From Strongyloides papillosus (Eukaryota > Nematoda > Chromadorea > Rhabditida > Strongyloididae), in contig SRSI01000050.1 of NCBI GenBank assembly GCA_005656395.1, forward strand, positions 3,286,001 through 3,350,000: a DNA stretch of 64,000 bases. The letters are read 5' to 3'. The stretch's first letter is position 1; each line of letters starts with the position of its first letter. Below are positions 11,418 to 22,507 of this stretch, piece by piece. The position numbers and the translations under genes are program-made. Below the pieces are notes generated by a model. That model saw only the letters and a program-made list of their open reading frames with translations, was not told the DNA's origin and did not search any database.

Positions 11418-12691
11418 ATGCATTACTTCGGAATAAAAATTTCGTCTAATTGTCAAATGTTGTTGTAATAAGATAATTTATTTTTTGAAATTCGTACTAA
11501 AAAATATTCAGATCCGAAAAAATTGGATCTTTAATTAAACTGCTTCATTGACTTTGTATTTTAAGACATAATTTACTAATAATTGTATAAAAACAATTTG
11601 AGATCAAGAAGATGGATTTTAATTCAATCGGTGAAATATTTCCAAGTATAACTTTTAGTTAATACCACAATTTGAATATTCTTCCTTGTTGATTTATTAA
11701 AATTTCTAACGTGATTGAAATATCAAATCTGTTTTCTTGGTAATGAAAATGCAAGTATTGAATTACTAGTAGGAATAAAAGCTTTAGTAAATGTATAGTT
11801 TCGAAAAAATTAATAATTAAATATGAATGAGGTCCACACATCAACGTAAATGAGGAAGTTAAAAAAATATCTATTTAAACTATAAATAAATGATTTGTGA
11901 ATCTCAATTTTTAATTAATGAAAGTAAAAGCCGTTCAGATTGACCAAAAACCGTTTTACGTTATTTTAATATATTTCCATGTGTTTCGATAGAATATAAA
12001 TTCATAATTGCCTACTGTTGCATATTTTAAACAAAATTGTAGTGACAGTTATGAAAAAATCAAGTGACCACAAAATGGATATAAACTTTAAGAGACCAAA
12101 AGAAATATAGAATATGAAAATTAAATTCCTACCAACTTTTTCACAAATGTTGTTTGAATAAAAAGTTAAATAATTTTAAGATTCAAAAAAAAATAAAAAG
12201 AAAAAACTTTTTTTCGTATTGTTAAAAAATATGATAAACATTGTTTTGAAATAAATATATTTACTTGAAATGAAAAATTTTTATTCTATTAAAATACTCA
12301 TAATTTATTTTCTTTTTATTTGTATTTATTTAATTAAAAAAAGAAAATTTTAATTAATTAAAAAACTAAATATTTTATAGAGGAATTATAGAAGAACATT
12401 AATAACATAAATGGAAGTAAGATTATGTTTTTACTAAATAATTTGTAATAAAAATATTTTTGTGGGATCGTGATATCCAGTGTTGTTTAATATTTTTTAC
12501 TAAATTTAATATCATAATGATTATGGGCTTCTACTATTTGAAATAAAACACTAAATAAGTTATTTAAATAAACATTAATACTTTATATAAATGATTTGTC
12601 ATTTTCAATTTAATTATATTTGTAACAATACCCAAATAGTGATTAAAAAATTCATCATTGCATAATATTATATATATCTTAACTATTTAAT
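11418..12691. other. duplicated array spacer between pseudogene and first intact CAP gene
   Basis: No gene. It is similar in order and content to the spacers at 13911-15169 and 16509-17944. The last bases before the start codon (TATCTTAACTATTTAAT) match those before the pseudogene and, with small changes, before the other two genes. Confidence 0.65.
12640..12691 (+). promoter_or_regulatory. conserved start-proximal block of the CAP array genes
   Basis: The block GTGATTAAAAAATTCATCATT followed by CTTAACTATTTAAT directly before the start codon recurs ahead of all four array units (ends at 9627, 12691, 15169 and 17944). It probably holds the core promoter and short leader. No acceptor site lies just before the Met codons, so these mRNAs may not be trans-spliced close to the start. 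Conservation could also simply reflect recent duplication. Confidence 0.4.
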
Positions 12692-13805
12692 ATGATGTTT
12701 TTATTGAATATTATATTATTTATTAATTTATTTTTTTTAAAAGTAAATTGTCAAAATAATCGTACTTTAAGTAGAAAATCTTCTCTAAAAGAGACTAATG
12801 AAGTTATAACTGAATCTAGTGTAAAAATGAGGCCTGTTAGAGGACGATCTCTTTTAAGAAAAGGGCATTCAAGACATTCTTCTCGAGGAACAATGAAACT
12901 TATTAAAGAAATGGAGAATGAACGTCATGTAAAAAGTCAAATGATTCCTCAGGACATGAAAACTGATAGTATTCTATCAGTCGCCAATTTTGATAGAATC
13001 GTAAACTCAAGGGGTAAATCAATTGAAAATTTAACAAAAGAATATTATCAAAAACAAAGTCCCTTTTCAAGAACCCGGTCTGTAATGAGGCTCCAAAGCA
13101 ATAGACATAAATCAACACTCTTTGGAAGAAGGCATTCTCTGTCTCATGCTACAATTCGTATAAGACAACCAACTATGAATCAATATATACCCACTTATAA
13201 TGATTTTTCTATTGAACCATATCTTGGTTCTCGGAAAATGTATTGCATTAGCGATTACGTTTGGAGGGATGTTTGGAGAGGATGTAGTTATTTGTGCTTT
13301 GCCCCAGAACATTTTCTAGAATTAAAGTTTAGAGTAAGTTTTTATAATAAATTGTTCAAAATTTCATAGTAATTAGTTGATCGATGAATTAAATAGGTAT
13401 AGAGGAATACATAAAGTGAAACCGTTATTAAAAGATATAACTCTTTATAAAAAAGCACAAGAACATGCTATATATTTAGCTAATACAAACAGCATAAGGC
13501 GTGACCGTAACGATATTCTGAATGGTTTAGTTATGGGTGTAGCTTATTATCCAGCAGCTAGTGTTATGATGAAAAAATGGTATGACGAAGGTTATAGATA
13601 TGATTATAGCCTTAATTATCCGAGACCGGGATTTCAAAGTTTTACTCAATTGATTTGGGAAAGAACAACACATGTTGGTATTGGTGTTGCAAATAGAGGA
13701 TATCATGTTTATGTTGTTCTTAAACTTTACCCAAAAGGTAATATCAATGGTAAATATAAAAAAAATATTCATAAAGCAAAACATAAAATCAGATGTCCTG
13801 AATAA
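12692..13805 (+). CDS. secreted SCP/TAPS (CAP-domain) protein, one basic repeat
   Basis: Two exons, 12692-13333 and 13377-13805 (43-base intron, phase 0), giving 356 residues. A signal peptide of about 21 residues ends near VNCQ. A basic Arg/Ser-rich unit (residues 44-103, starting VKMRPVRGRS) follows. Then comes a conserved pre-CAP domain from RRHSLSHAT to LKFR with three cysteines, and the CAP domain in exon 2 (LNRYRGIH, KKWYDEGY, SFTQLIWERTTHVGIGVA, VVLKLYPKGN). CAP proteins of parasitic nematodes are usually secreted and thought to act at the host interface, so that role is inferred here. The His of the usual HFTQ motif is Ser and no GEN motif is seen, so the classical metal site is probably absent. 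Confidence 0.87.
12821..13000 (+). repeat. single basic repeat unit in first intact CAP gene
   Basis: A 60-codon unit homologous to the 61-codon tandem units of the two downstream genes. It keeps the VRGRS-xx-RK-xx-SR head but lacks the HLxxRVIxGEL middle found in them. Confidence 0.7.
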
Positions 13806-15169
13806 TATTTCCGTTTTGTAATTTTTTTCACATGTATATAAACAATCAATTTATTTAGCCATCGTATCTTAAAAAGTTATCAATGAAATTCATATAAACA
13901 AGTCATATTTATGTATTACTATAGAATAAAAATTTATCTATTTAATAATTATTGTAGTGATAAGATAGTTTATTTTTTGAAATTTGTATAAAAATTCCTC
14001 TGAGAATCAAAATAATGAATTCTTTTTTTTACCTGCCTCATGACTTGCAATTTAAGAAAATAATTAACTCATTATTTAAAAAAATAACTTGGAAACTTGA
14101 GGTTATAAGTCTGATTTAATCAAGGAAATATTTTTAAGCACAAGCTTTAGTTAAAATCACAATCCGAATACTTTTCTCTGTTGCTTCGTTAAAATTTCTA
14201 ACGTTATTGAAATATCAAATTTGTTATCTTGGTAATTAAAATGTAAGTATTGAATTATAAGTAGGAATAAAAGTTTTAGTATATGCATAGTTTCGAAAAA
14301 ATTAATAATTAAGTACTAAAAAAGTCCATACATCAATGGTAAATAAAAAAGTAAAAAAACTTATATTTAAACTATGAATAAATGATTTATGGATCTTAAT
14401 TTCTAATTTATGAAAATAAATCTTCTCAGATTAACAAAAAAATGTTTTACATTGTTCAAACGAATTTTCATTTGGTTTGATGGATATATAAATTAAAAAT
14501 TATCTATTTAAACATTTTTGACAAAAATATAATGACAATAAAGAAAAATCAAGTGACTAAAAAGTAGGTTACGAGCTTTCAGAGATAAAAAAAAATACAA
14601 AATGTGAAAGTAAATTCTTACTAACTTTTTCACAAAAATTTCTTGAACAAAAGCCATATAATTTTAGGATTCATAAAAAAGAAAGGGGCAAATATTTTTT
14701 TAAATCTATCATTAAATAATATGATCAGTATTGTTTAAAAATTAATATATTAAATTTAAAAAAATTTTTTTAATACTATTAGAGTGTTCACAATCCATTA
14801 CCCTTTTTAATTTATAATATTTTAAATAAAAGTGAGGTTTTGTAAATTTAATAAAAATACAAATATTTTATAGAGGTATATTATACACACACGGAGGAAT
14901 GATTACGTTTTATTAAATGTTTTATACTATTTAAACTTCCACGGGATTGTGGTATCTATTGTTGTTTAATGTTTTTTATCAAATTTGACATCATAGCGTT
15001 TATCGGATTCGATTGTTTGAATAAATAATTAAATAAGTTATTTAATTAAACAGTAATAATTTATATAAATGCTTTGTCATTTTGGTTTTAATTATATTTG
15101 CAAGAACATCCAAGTAGTGATTAAAAATTCTATCGCGGCATAATATTTTATAGATAATAACTATTTATT
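13806..15169. other. duplicated array spacer
   Basis: No gene. It carries the unfilled transposon target AGTCATATTT at 13901-13910 and the shared words AATCAATTTATTTAGCCATC behind the stop and AAATCAAGTGACTAAAAAGT near 14547. Confidence 0.65.
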
Positions 15170-16508
15170 ATGATATTTTCACTAAATATTATATTATATG
15201 TAAATTTATTCTTTTTAGAAGGGATTTGCCAAGCTCCTCCTTCTTCAAGTAAAAAAGTTAGTTCAAAAGGTTCGAGCGAAGAAAATGATTCTAATAAAAT
15301 TAAGACTAAATCTAACGTTCTAATGAGAGTTGTTAGTTGGCGATCAAAAAGTAAAATAAGCCATTCAAAACAACGTTCTGGTGGAGAAAAGCAACGCATT
15401 AATGATATCGATAAACCAGATCATTTAAACAATCAAGGAATTAATAAAGACTTTCACGTTAAAGATGTGGAGTCAACACCTGTCAAAGTTGAAGATGGTG
15501 TTAAAAAGAGGCTTGTTAGAGGACGATCAACTATTAAAAGAACACCATCAAGAAGACCCTACAAAGGGGCAAATCAACAAATTGATAGTAGTAATAATCC
15601 AAATCATTTGGACTATCGGGTGATTAATGGAGAACTTTACAAAGGTAATGTAAAGGAATCAATTGCCAAATTTGATAAAATTATAAATAGAAAATTAAAT
15701 GGTAAATCAGTTGAAGATTTAACAAAAGATTTTAATCATAATGATCATAATGATCGTTCTTTTTTAAGAGCAAGAAGTATGTATACAAAAAAACGTTTAG
15801 GCTATAAGAATTCAAGCCCATTTCTTCAAAGAAGGTATTCTCTGTCACATGCTACTACTCGTATAAAGCATGCAACCATAAATCAATATATACCTGAAAT
15901 TGTGGGTTTTTCTATTGAACCATATCTTGGTTCTCCAGAAATTTATTGCATTAGCAATTACGTTTGGAGGGATGTTTGGAATGGATGTGGTTATAAGTGT
16001 TTTGCTGCAGATCACTTTATACAATTAAAGTTCAGAGTAAGTTTTTTAACAGAATTATCCAAAATTTCATAGTAATTAGTTGATCGATGAATTAAATAGA
16101 TATAGAAAAATACATGGTGTGGAGCCATTATTGAAAGATCTTAGCCTTTATGGAAAAGCACAAAAACACGCTCTAAGATTAGCTGGATTAAGAAGTCTAA
16201 AGCGTGACCGCTATGATAGTTCGAATGGTTTAGTTATGGGTATAGCTTATTATCCAGCAGCTAGTGTTATGATGAAAAAATGGTATGATGAAGGTTATAA
16301 ATATGACTATTCGAAAAATTATGCAAGGCCAGGAAGTCAAAGTTTTACTCAATTGATATGGAAAAAAACAACACATGTTGGTATCGGTGTTGCAACTAAA
16401 GGATATCATATTTGGCTTGTTCTTAAACTTTTCCCAAAAGGTAACATCTACGGTAAATATACTGATAATATTAAAAAACCGAAACCAAATAAAAAATGCC
16501 CTGAATGA
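15170..16508 (+). CDS. secreted SCP/TAPS (CAP-domain) protein, two basic repeats
   Basis: Exons 15170-16036 and 16080-16508 (43-base intron, same phase and place as its neighbours), 431 residues. Signal peptide about 1-21 (ending GICQ), a Ser/Lys-rich linker, two 61-residue basic repeats (50-110 and 111-171), a Lys/Asn-rich linker, the pre-CAP domain (RRYSLSHATTR, SIEPYLGSPEIYC, VWRDVWNGCGYKC) and the CAP domain (LNRYRKIH, KKWYDEGYKYDY, SFTQLIWKKTTHVGIGVA, VLKLFPKGN). Repeat 1 is closest to repeat 2 of the next gene, and repeat 2 to its repeat 3. RxRS and RR motifs could be proprotein-convertase sites; this is inference. Confidence 0.88.
15317..15682 (+). repeat. two tandem 183-base (61-codon) coding repeats
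   Basis: Units begin at residues 50 (VLMRVVSWRS) and 111 (VKKRLVRGRS) and each is exactly 61 residues. Shared positions include R-x-V-x-x-RS, SK/SR, Q(R/Q)I, HL and the closing K(V/F)(E/D). Confidence 0.85.
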
Positions 16509-17944
16509 TATTTTCGTTTAATAGTTTTTTTAATATATATAAACATTCAATTTATTTAGTCATCATATTTTAAAAAATTATCAGTGAAACTTAGATAAAC
16601 AAATCATACTTACAAAGCTTTCTTAAATATTATATAAATTTCATATTTAAAAATATTAACATACGTTACTAAAATTTAAGTATCATAAAGAGATCATATT
16701 AGAGAATTTTATAAATTATTGTGAATAGAAATTTGGTTAATTGATAAATTCTATAAAGATAAGAAGGTTTATTTTTTGAAATTCTTATTAAAATATCTTT
16801 GAAGAACCAAAATAATTAAGCCTTTATTTAAACTGTTTCATTGAACTTCATATTTTAAAATATAATCATCTAATTATTTTATAAAAATAACTTGAGATCT
16901 AGAACTTGGATTTTAATTTAAGCAGGAAAATATTTCCCAGTATAAGTTCTAGCTAATACTACAGTTTAAATACTTATTTTACTTGACTTATTGAAATTTT
17001 CAGTATTTTAGAAATATGAAACCTGTTTTTCCAATAATAAGAATATAGATATTGAATTATTATTAGAAATAAAAATTTCAGTATATAAATACTCTCGAAA
17101 AGATTAATAGTTAAATATTAAAGAAGTGCATACATCTACGGTAAATAGGGAAGTAAAAAAATGTCAATAAAAAATATAAATAAATGATTTATGAATCTTA
17201 ATTTTTAGTTAATGAAAATATAGCTATTCAGACTAAAAAAACTGTTTTACATTATTTTAAATGATTTTCATATAGTTTCAAAATTGTCTACTTTAGTATT
17301 GTTGACAAAAATATAGTGATAATTGTGAAAAATCGAGTGATTAAGAAGTGGATATAAACTTTATGAGATCAAAAAATTATATAATATGAAATTTAAATTT
17401 CTACCAACATTTTACAAATATTGTTTTAATGAAAAGTTATATAATTTTAGGATTGAAAAAAAATAAATGCAAAAAACTTTTTTTTATTCAACATTTAAAT
17501 TATATGATAAACACTGTTTAAAAAATATTTTAATAACTTGAAAATAGAAAATGTTTATTTTATTTAGGTACTCACAATTTATTTCCCCTTTAATTTATGA
17601 TTTTTAATTAAAAGAAGAAATTTTTAAAATTTAAATATTAAAAAAATGTAATTGTTATGTGGAGAAATATTAATTAAATATACGAAGGAAAATTATGTTT
17701 TTCCCAAATATTATTATGAGATTATAGCGTCAATTAATGTTTAATATTTTATATCAAATTTAATAACATAGCGTTTGTGGAGTTTGACTATTGGAAGTAA
17801 AAAATTAAATAAGTTATTAAATAAACAACAATGCTACATATAAATGATTTGCAATTTTCTATATAATTATACTTGTAAGAACTTCCAAACGGTGATTAAC
17901 AAATTTATTACAGTAAAATATTTTATACATCTTAACTATTTATT
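16509..17944. other. duplicated array spacer
   Basis: No gene. Same order of shared motifs as the other spacers. It has an extra segment near 16620-16720 (TTCTTAAATATT to GAATAGAAATTTG) that is also present behind the last gene near 19565-19675 but not behind the first two units. Confidence 0.6.
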
Positions 17945-19462
17945 ATGATATTTTTACTAAATATTATATTATTTATCAATTTATTTTTATTAAAAGGAAA
18001 TTGTCAAGTTCCTCCTTTTACAGATAGTAAAATTGGTGTAAAAACTTTAAGTGGAGAAAGTGATTCCAACGATGCTATAACTTATTCTGGTGTTAAAATA
18101 AGGGCTAAAAAGGGACGACAAAGTTTTAGAAAGACACTTAGAAGAAAAAATTCTAATGGAACAAAAAAACAAATTGATGGTGCCGTTAATTCAAATCATT
18201 TAGAAACTCGGGTAATTGATGGGGAACTTCACGATGGTAGTCAGAAGCAACCAACTTCCAAATATGATAAGAATGTTAAAATGAGGGATGTTAAAGGACG
18301 ATCAAAAAGTGTAAGAAGCCGTTCAAAACAACGTAATGTTGGAACAAACCAACATATGAATGATACCGATAGTTCAGATCATTTAAGCTATCGAGTAATT
18401 AATGGAGACCTCCACGCTAATGGTATGGAGTCATCACCTGCCAAAATTGAAGATGTTGTTAAAAGGAGGCTTGTTAGAGGACGATCAACTATTAGAAAAT
18501 CACTTCCAAGACAACCCTCTAAAGGCAGAAAAGACCAAATTAATGAAAGCAATGACCCAAATAATTTAGACCTTCGAGTAATTTCTGGAAAGATTTACTA
18601 TGGTGATATACAGCAATCAAAAGAAAAATTTGATAAAATTTTAAACTCAAAGTCAAAGGGTAGATCAATTGAAGACATAACAAAAGTTTTTGATCATAAT
18701 GATCATTCTTTACATAGAAGTATGTCTTCAAGAAAACTTTCAATTGTTGATCGTTCATTATTATTATCTAATAGAAGGCATTCCCTGGCACATGCTACAA
18801 CTCGCATTAAGCATCCATCTGTACATCAATGGATACCTACTATTACTGGTTTTTCTATTGAACCATATCTTGGTTCTCCAGAAATTCATTGTCTTAGCTA
18901 TGAAGTTTGGAAGTATGTTTGGTATAGATGTGATTATAAATGCTTTGCTGATAATCACTTTATAGAATTAAAGTACAGAGTAAGTTTTTTAATAAATTGT
19001 TTATGATTTCACAGTAATTAGTTGATCGAAGAATTAAATAAATATAGAAAAATACATAATGTAAAACCATTATATAAAGATATTGGTCTTTACGAAAAAG
19101 CACACATACATGCTATAACATTAGCCGGAACAAGAAGTATAAAGCGGGACCGCCATGATAAAAGGAATGGTTTAGTAATGGGTGCAGCTTATTATCCAGC
19201 AGCTAGTGTAATAATGAAAAAATGGTATGATGAAGGTTATAAATATGATTATTCCCAAAATTATGCAAGACCAGGAAGTCAAAGTTTTACTCAATTGATA
19301 TGGAAAGAAACAACACATGTTGGTATCGGTGTTGCAACCAGAGGATACCATATTTTTGTTGTTCTTAAACTTTACCCAAAAGGTAATGTTAACGGTAAAT
19401 ATAAGTCTAATATTAATAAACCAAGTAAAATTAAGAAATGTCCAAATGATGATTCCGATTAA
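17945..19462 (+). CDS. secreted SCP/TAPS (CAP-domain) protein, three basic repeats
   Basis: Exons 17945-18979 and 19022-19462 (42-base intron), 491 residues, the longest of the array. Signal peptide about 1-21 (ending GNCQ). Three head-to-tail 61-residue repeats follow at 50-110, 111-171 and 172-232, starting VKIRAKKGRQ, VKMRDVKGRS and VKRRLVRGRS. Then come a linker with GRSIEDITK, the pre-CAP domain (RRHSLAHATTRIKH, FSIEPYLGSPEIHC, RCDYKCFADNHF) and the CAP domain (LNKYRKIH, KKWYDEGYKYDY, SFTQLIWKETTHVGIGVA, VVLKLYPKGN). The tail ends KCPNDDSD, slightly longer than in its siblings. The CAP domain has no internal cysteines; the only other one is near the C-terminus. Confidence 0.88.
18092..18640 (+). 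repeat. three tandem 183-base (61-codon) coding repeats
   Basis: Three units of exactly 61 codons each with no spacer. Consensus features: VK-x-R-x-V-K/R-G-RS at the head, a Gln/His-Asn patch in the middle, then (N/D)HL-x-x-RVI-x-G-(E/D/K)-(L/I), and an acidic Lys/Asp end. Divergence between units is substantial, so the expansion is not very recent. Confidence 0.9.
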
Positions 19463-20665
19463 TAGTTTGTTTTTTTTATAAATATATAAACATTCAATTT
19501 ATTTAGTCACCATATTTTAAAATATTATCAATGAAACTTGTATAAACAAATCATATTTTTAAAGTTTCTTAAATATTTTGCCACTTAAAATATTAATATA
19601 GATTACAAAAAATAGAATATCATAATGAGATTATATTGGAGAACATTATACATTACTTTGAATAGAAATTTGTCTAATTGATAAATATTGTAGAGATAAA
19701 AAGTTTGTTCATTGAAATTCACAGTGAAAAATCTTCAAAAAACCCAAATATTTGAGCCTTTATTTTAACTGTTTCATAGATCTTGTATTTTAAGATATAA
19801 CTAACTAATTATTCTATATTAATAACTTGAGATCTAAAACTTGGATTTTGATTCAATCAAAGAAAATATTTCTGGAGATAAACTTTAGTCAAAATCACAA
19901 TTTGAATATTCTTCTCTTTTGATATATTAAGATTCAAATGTTTTAGAAATATAAAACCTGTTTACGTAATAAATAAAATATAGATATTGAATTATTACTA
20001 AAAAAAATTCGGCATTTAAATACTCTCGGAAAAAGTAACAATAATGTATTAAAAAAGTACATAAATAAATGATAAATAGAAAAGTATTAAAAGAATATAT
20101 TTGAACTATAAATAAATGATTTCTGAATTTTAATTTTTAATTAATGTAAATGAAGATATTTAAATAGCAAAAAACGGTTTTACATTATTTTACATATTTT
20201 ATTTGTTTTGCGGGGGTTAATGTACAACAGCTTTATCAAAATATAAACAAGACCAGTGAACTATTTATGAAATATTTTTTATTGGTATATTCAGATTTTT
20301 AATGTAAATTCTCTGTTTAAAATCATCGTTTAAATTCGCAGAAACCGTTCTTGAGCTCACGTTATAATTGGCTTTTAATCTCTGGGAATGTCACCTTTCT
20401 ATTTTTTTAATTTTTCAATCCAAGAAAAATAAACTATACATATCACAATAATCCACTAAACAAAGTTGTAGTTCCATTTCAAAATGATAACACCAAATAA
20501 TATTTTTAACAAAAACTCTTAAGCACTTCTTGAAATACTTCTTTACATCATTATTATATTTATCTCATTTGTAGTTAAGTAAGTTCTCCTTTTAAATTGG
20601 ATTTCCGGATAACATTAAATATGTTTTACTTTACCACATAAAATTCAAACTCTTAAATTATATAA
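19463..20665. other. right edge of CAP array and promoter side of the nicotinic receptor gene
   Basis: No gene. Similarity to the other array spacers runs to about 20200 (ACGGTTTTACATTATTTTA, as near 11950), where the array duplication ends. The remaining 450 bases are single-copy upstream sequence of the receptor gene. Confidence 0.55.
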
Positions 20666-22292
20666 ATGAAAAATTTATATTTTATAGTATTTTTTTTTCA
20701 TACTACTATTTGTAATGACTCTGAGAATCGCCTTTTTGAAAACCTTTTCTCATCCTACTCAAAACTTATAAGACCAATCAAAGATTCCAACAACACTATT
20801 GATATACTTTTCAAAATGAAATTAAACCAAATAATTGATGTTAATGAGAGGGAACAAATTATTAAAGTTTTTGGTTGGTTATATCATCAATGGCATGATT
20901 ATCGTTTGGAGTGGGATCCAAAAGAATATGGGGGAACGGAGATGCTCCATATACCCGGTGAATTGATATGGTTACCTGATATTATTTTGTATAATAATGC
21001 TGGTGGTACACCATGGGTTAGGACCATAACGAAAATTGATTTATATTATAATGGTACTATTATATGGGAACCTCCATTTATTTATGATTCTGTGTGTCCT
21101 ATTAATACTAAATGGTTTCCATATGATGAACAAAGATGTGGATTCAAATTTGGTAGCTGGTCTTACAGTTCCTTAGAAGTCGACATATTCCATCCGGAAA
21201 AACAAAAAATGGTCCTCGGCTACGAAGATTACAAAACCGTCTGGTATATCGAGAACGCAATTGACATTGACGAGTTCCAGGAAAGCATCGAGTGGGATGT
21301 TGTCGAGATAACAGGCCTAAAACACAAAGTCAAATACCCATGTTGTGAAAAATATTGGATTGATATAACATACTACATTAATATAAGGAGAAAAAAACTT
21401 TTCTACACAATTAATCTTATGATGCCATGTATCGTATTAGCATCAACCTCCTCATTTGTATTTTATATCCCATGTGAGAGCAATCTCAAAATCCAATACT
21501 GTATCTCAATCTTCGTTAGTTTGACAATATTTTATCTACTACTTGTTGAAATAATACCACCAACGAGTACATATATATCATTAATTGGAAAATATTTATT
21601 GTTTACAATGTTCATGGTGGCATTTAGTATATTTTTTACTGTTATTGTTCTAAATATACACTATAGAAAAGAGCAAATGCCAACATTCTTAAGAGAATTG
21701 TTTATAAATATCCTAGGAAAACGTATACTTATTTTTAGAGTTTCTGAAGAGGTTAAACTTCATAAGAAGGAGAGATATAGTCATAAATTACCTTCATTAT
21801 CGGCTTTAAGGGTTCTTGAGAAACATTTTAAAAAATCACAAGCAACTAAAGTTAAGTATGATGAAAAGAAAAAGAATAATTTAATGATTATTAATAAGTT
21901 GTTTGAAGGAATTACCAAATCTGTAATAGTCGATGAAAAAGAACCTGTTGAAAGTGAGGATCATTTAGAGATAGTTGATACATCTTATTTTGATAGAAGG
22001 CTGAAGATTATTGGAGACAATATTCAGTTTATTGCCAAGTCCCTTCGACAAGCCAGAAAAATTGAAGAGGTAATTTTATTTCTTAATAAGTTCCATAATA
22101 TTTTCTTGTTCTTAGATTGGAGAAGACTGGAGGTTTGTAGCAATGGTTATCGATAGAATCCTTCTAGCTGTCTTCTTCATCATAATATTAATCGCTACAT
22201 TAATAGCATGTTTCTCAGCCCCAAGTCTCCGTGATCACAGAGAACCCCTAAACAATCCATTCACATCAATGTATACAAAATATCAAGAATAA
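20666..22292 (+). CDS. nicotinic acetylcholine receptor alpha-type subunit
   Basis: A Cys-loop ligand-gated cation channel subunit. Exons 20666-22069 and 22116-22292 (46-base intron, phase 0), 526 residues. A signal peptide (about 1-16) is followed by the ligand-binding domain with Cys-loop C144-C158 (CPINTKWFPYDEQRC) and vicinal C226-C227 (YPCCEKYW), which marks an alpha subunit. M1 begins at LFYTINLMMPC, M2 ends in EIIPPTS, M3 starts near GKYLLFTM. A large Lys-rich cytoplasmic loop follows, then DWRFVAMVIDR leads into M4, encoded by exon 2. It resembles the UNC-38/UNC-63/insect-alpha group. Odd: the start of M2 reads ESNLKIQYCISIFV where the family has DSGEKxxLCISILL. The intermediate-ring Glu is Leu and the 9' Leu is Val. 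The exact orthologue is not assigned. Confidence 0.92.
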
Positions 22293-22507
22293 AACTTTAA
22301 TCACCATTATAAATAAAAAAACGTAACACAAATGTATAATTTTAATTAACTTTTTTATATTTTTATAATTAAAATATTAATGAATTATGTAAAATATTAC
22401 ACAACTAAGTTTATTCGAAATATTATTAGAATAGAATTTTAATATTATATTTTGTAATGTTGTACATAGTTAAAACAATAAATTGGTTAGTATGAAATAA
22501 TTTTTTT

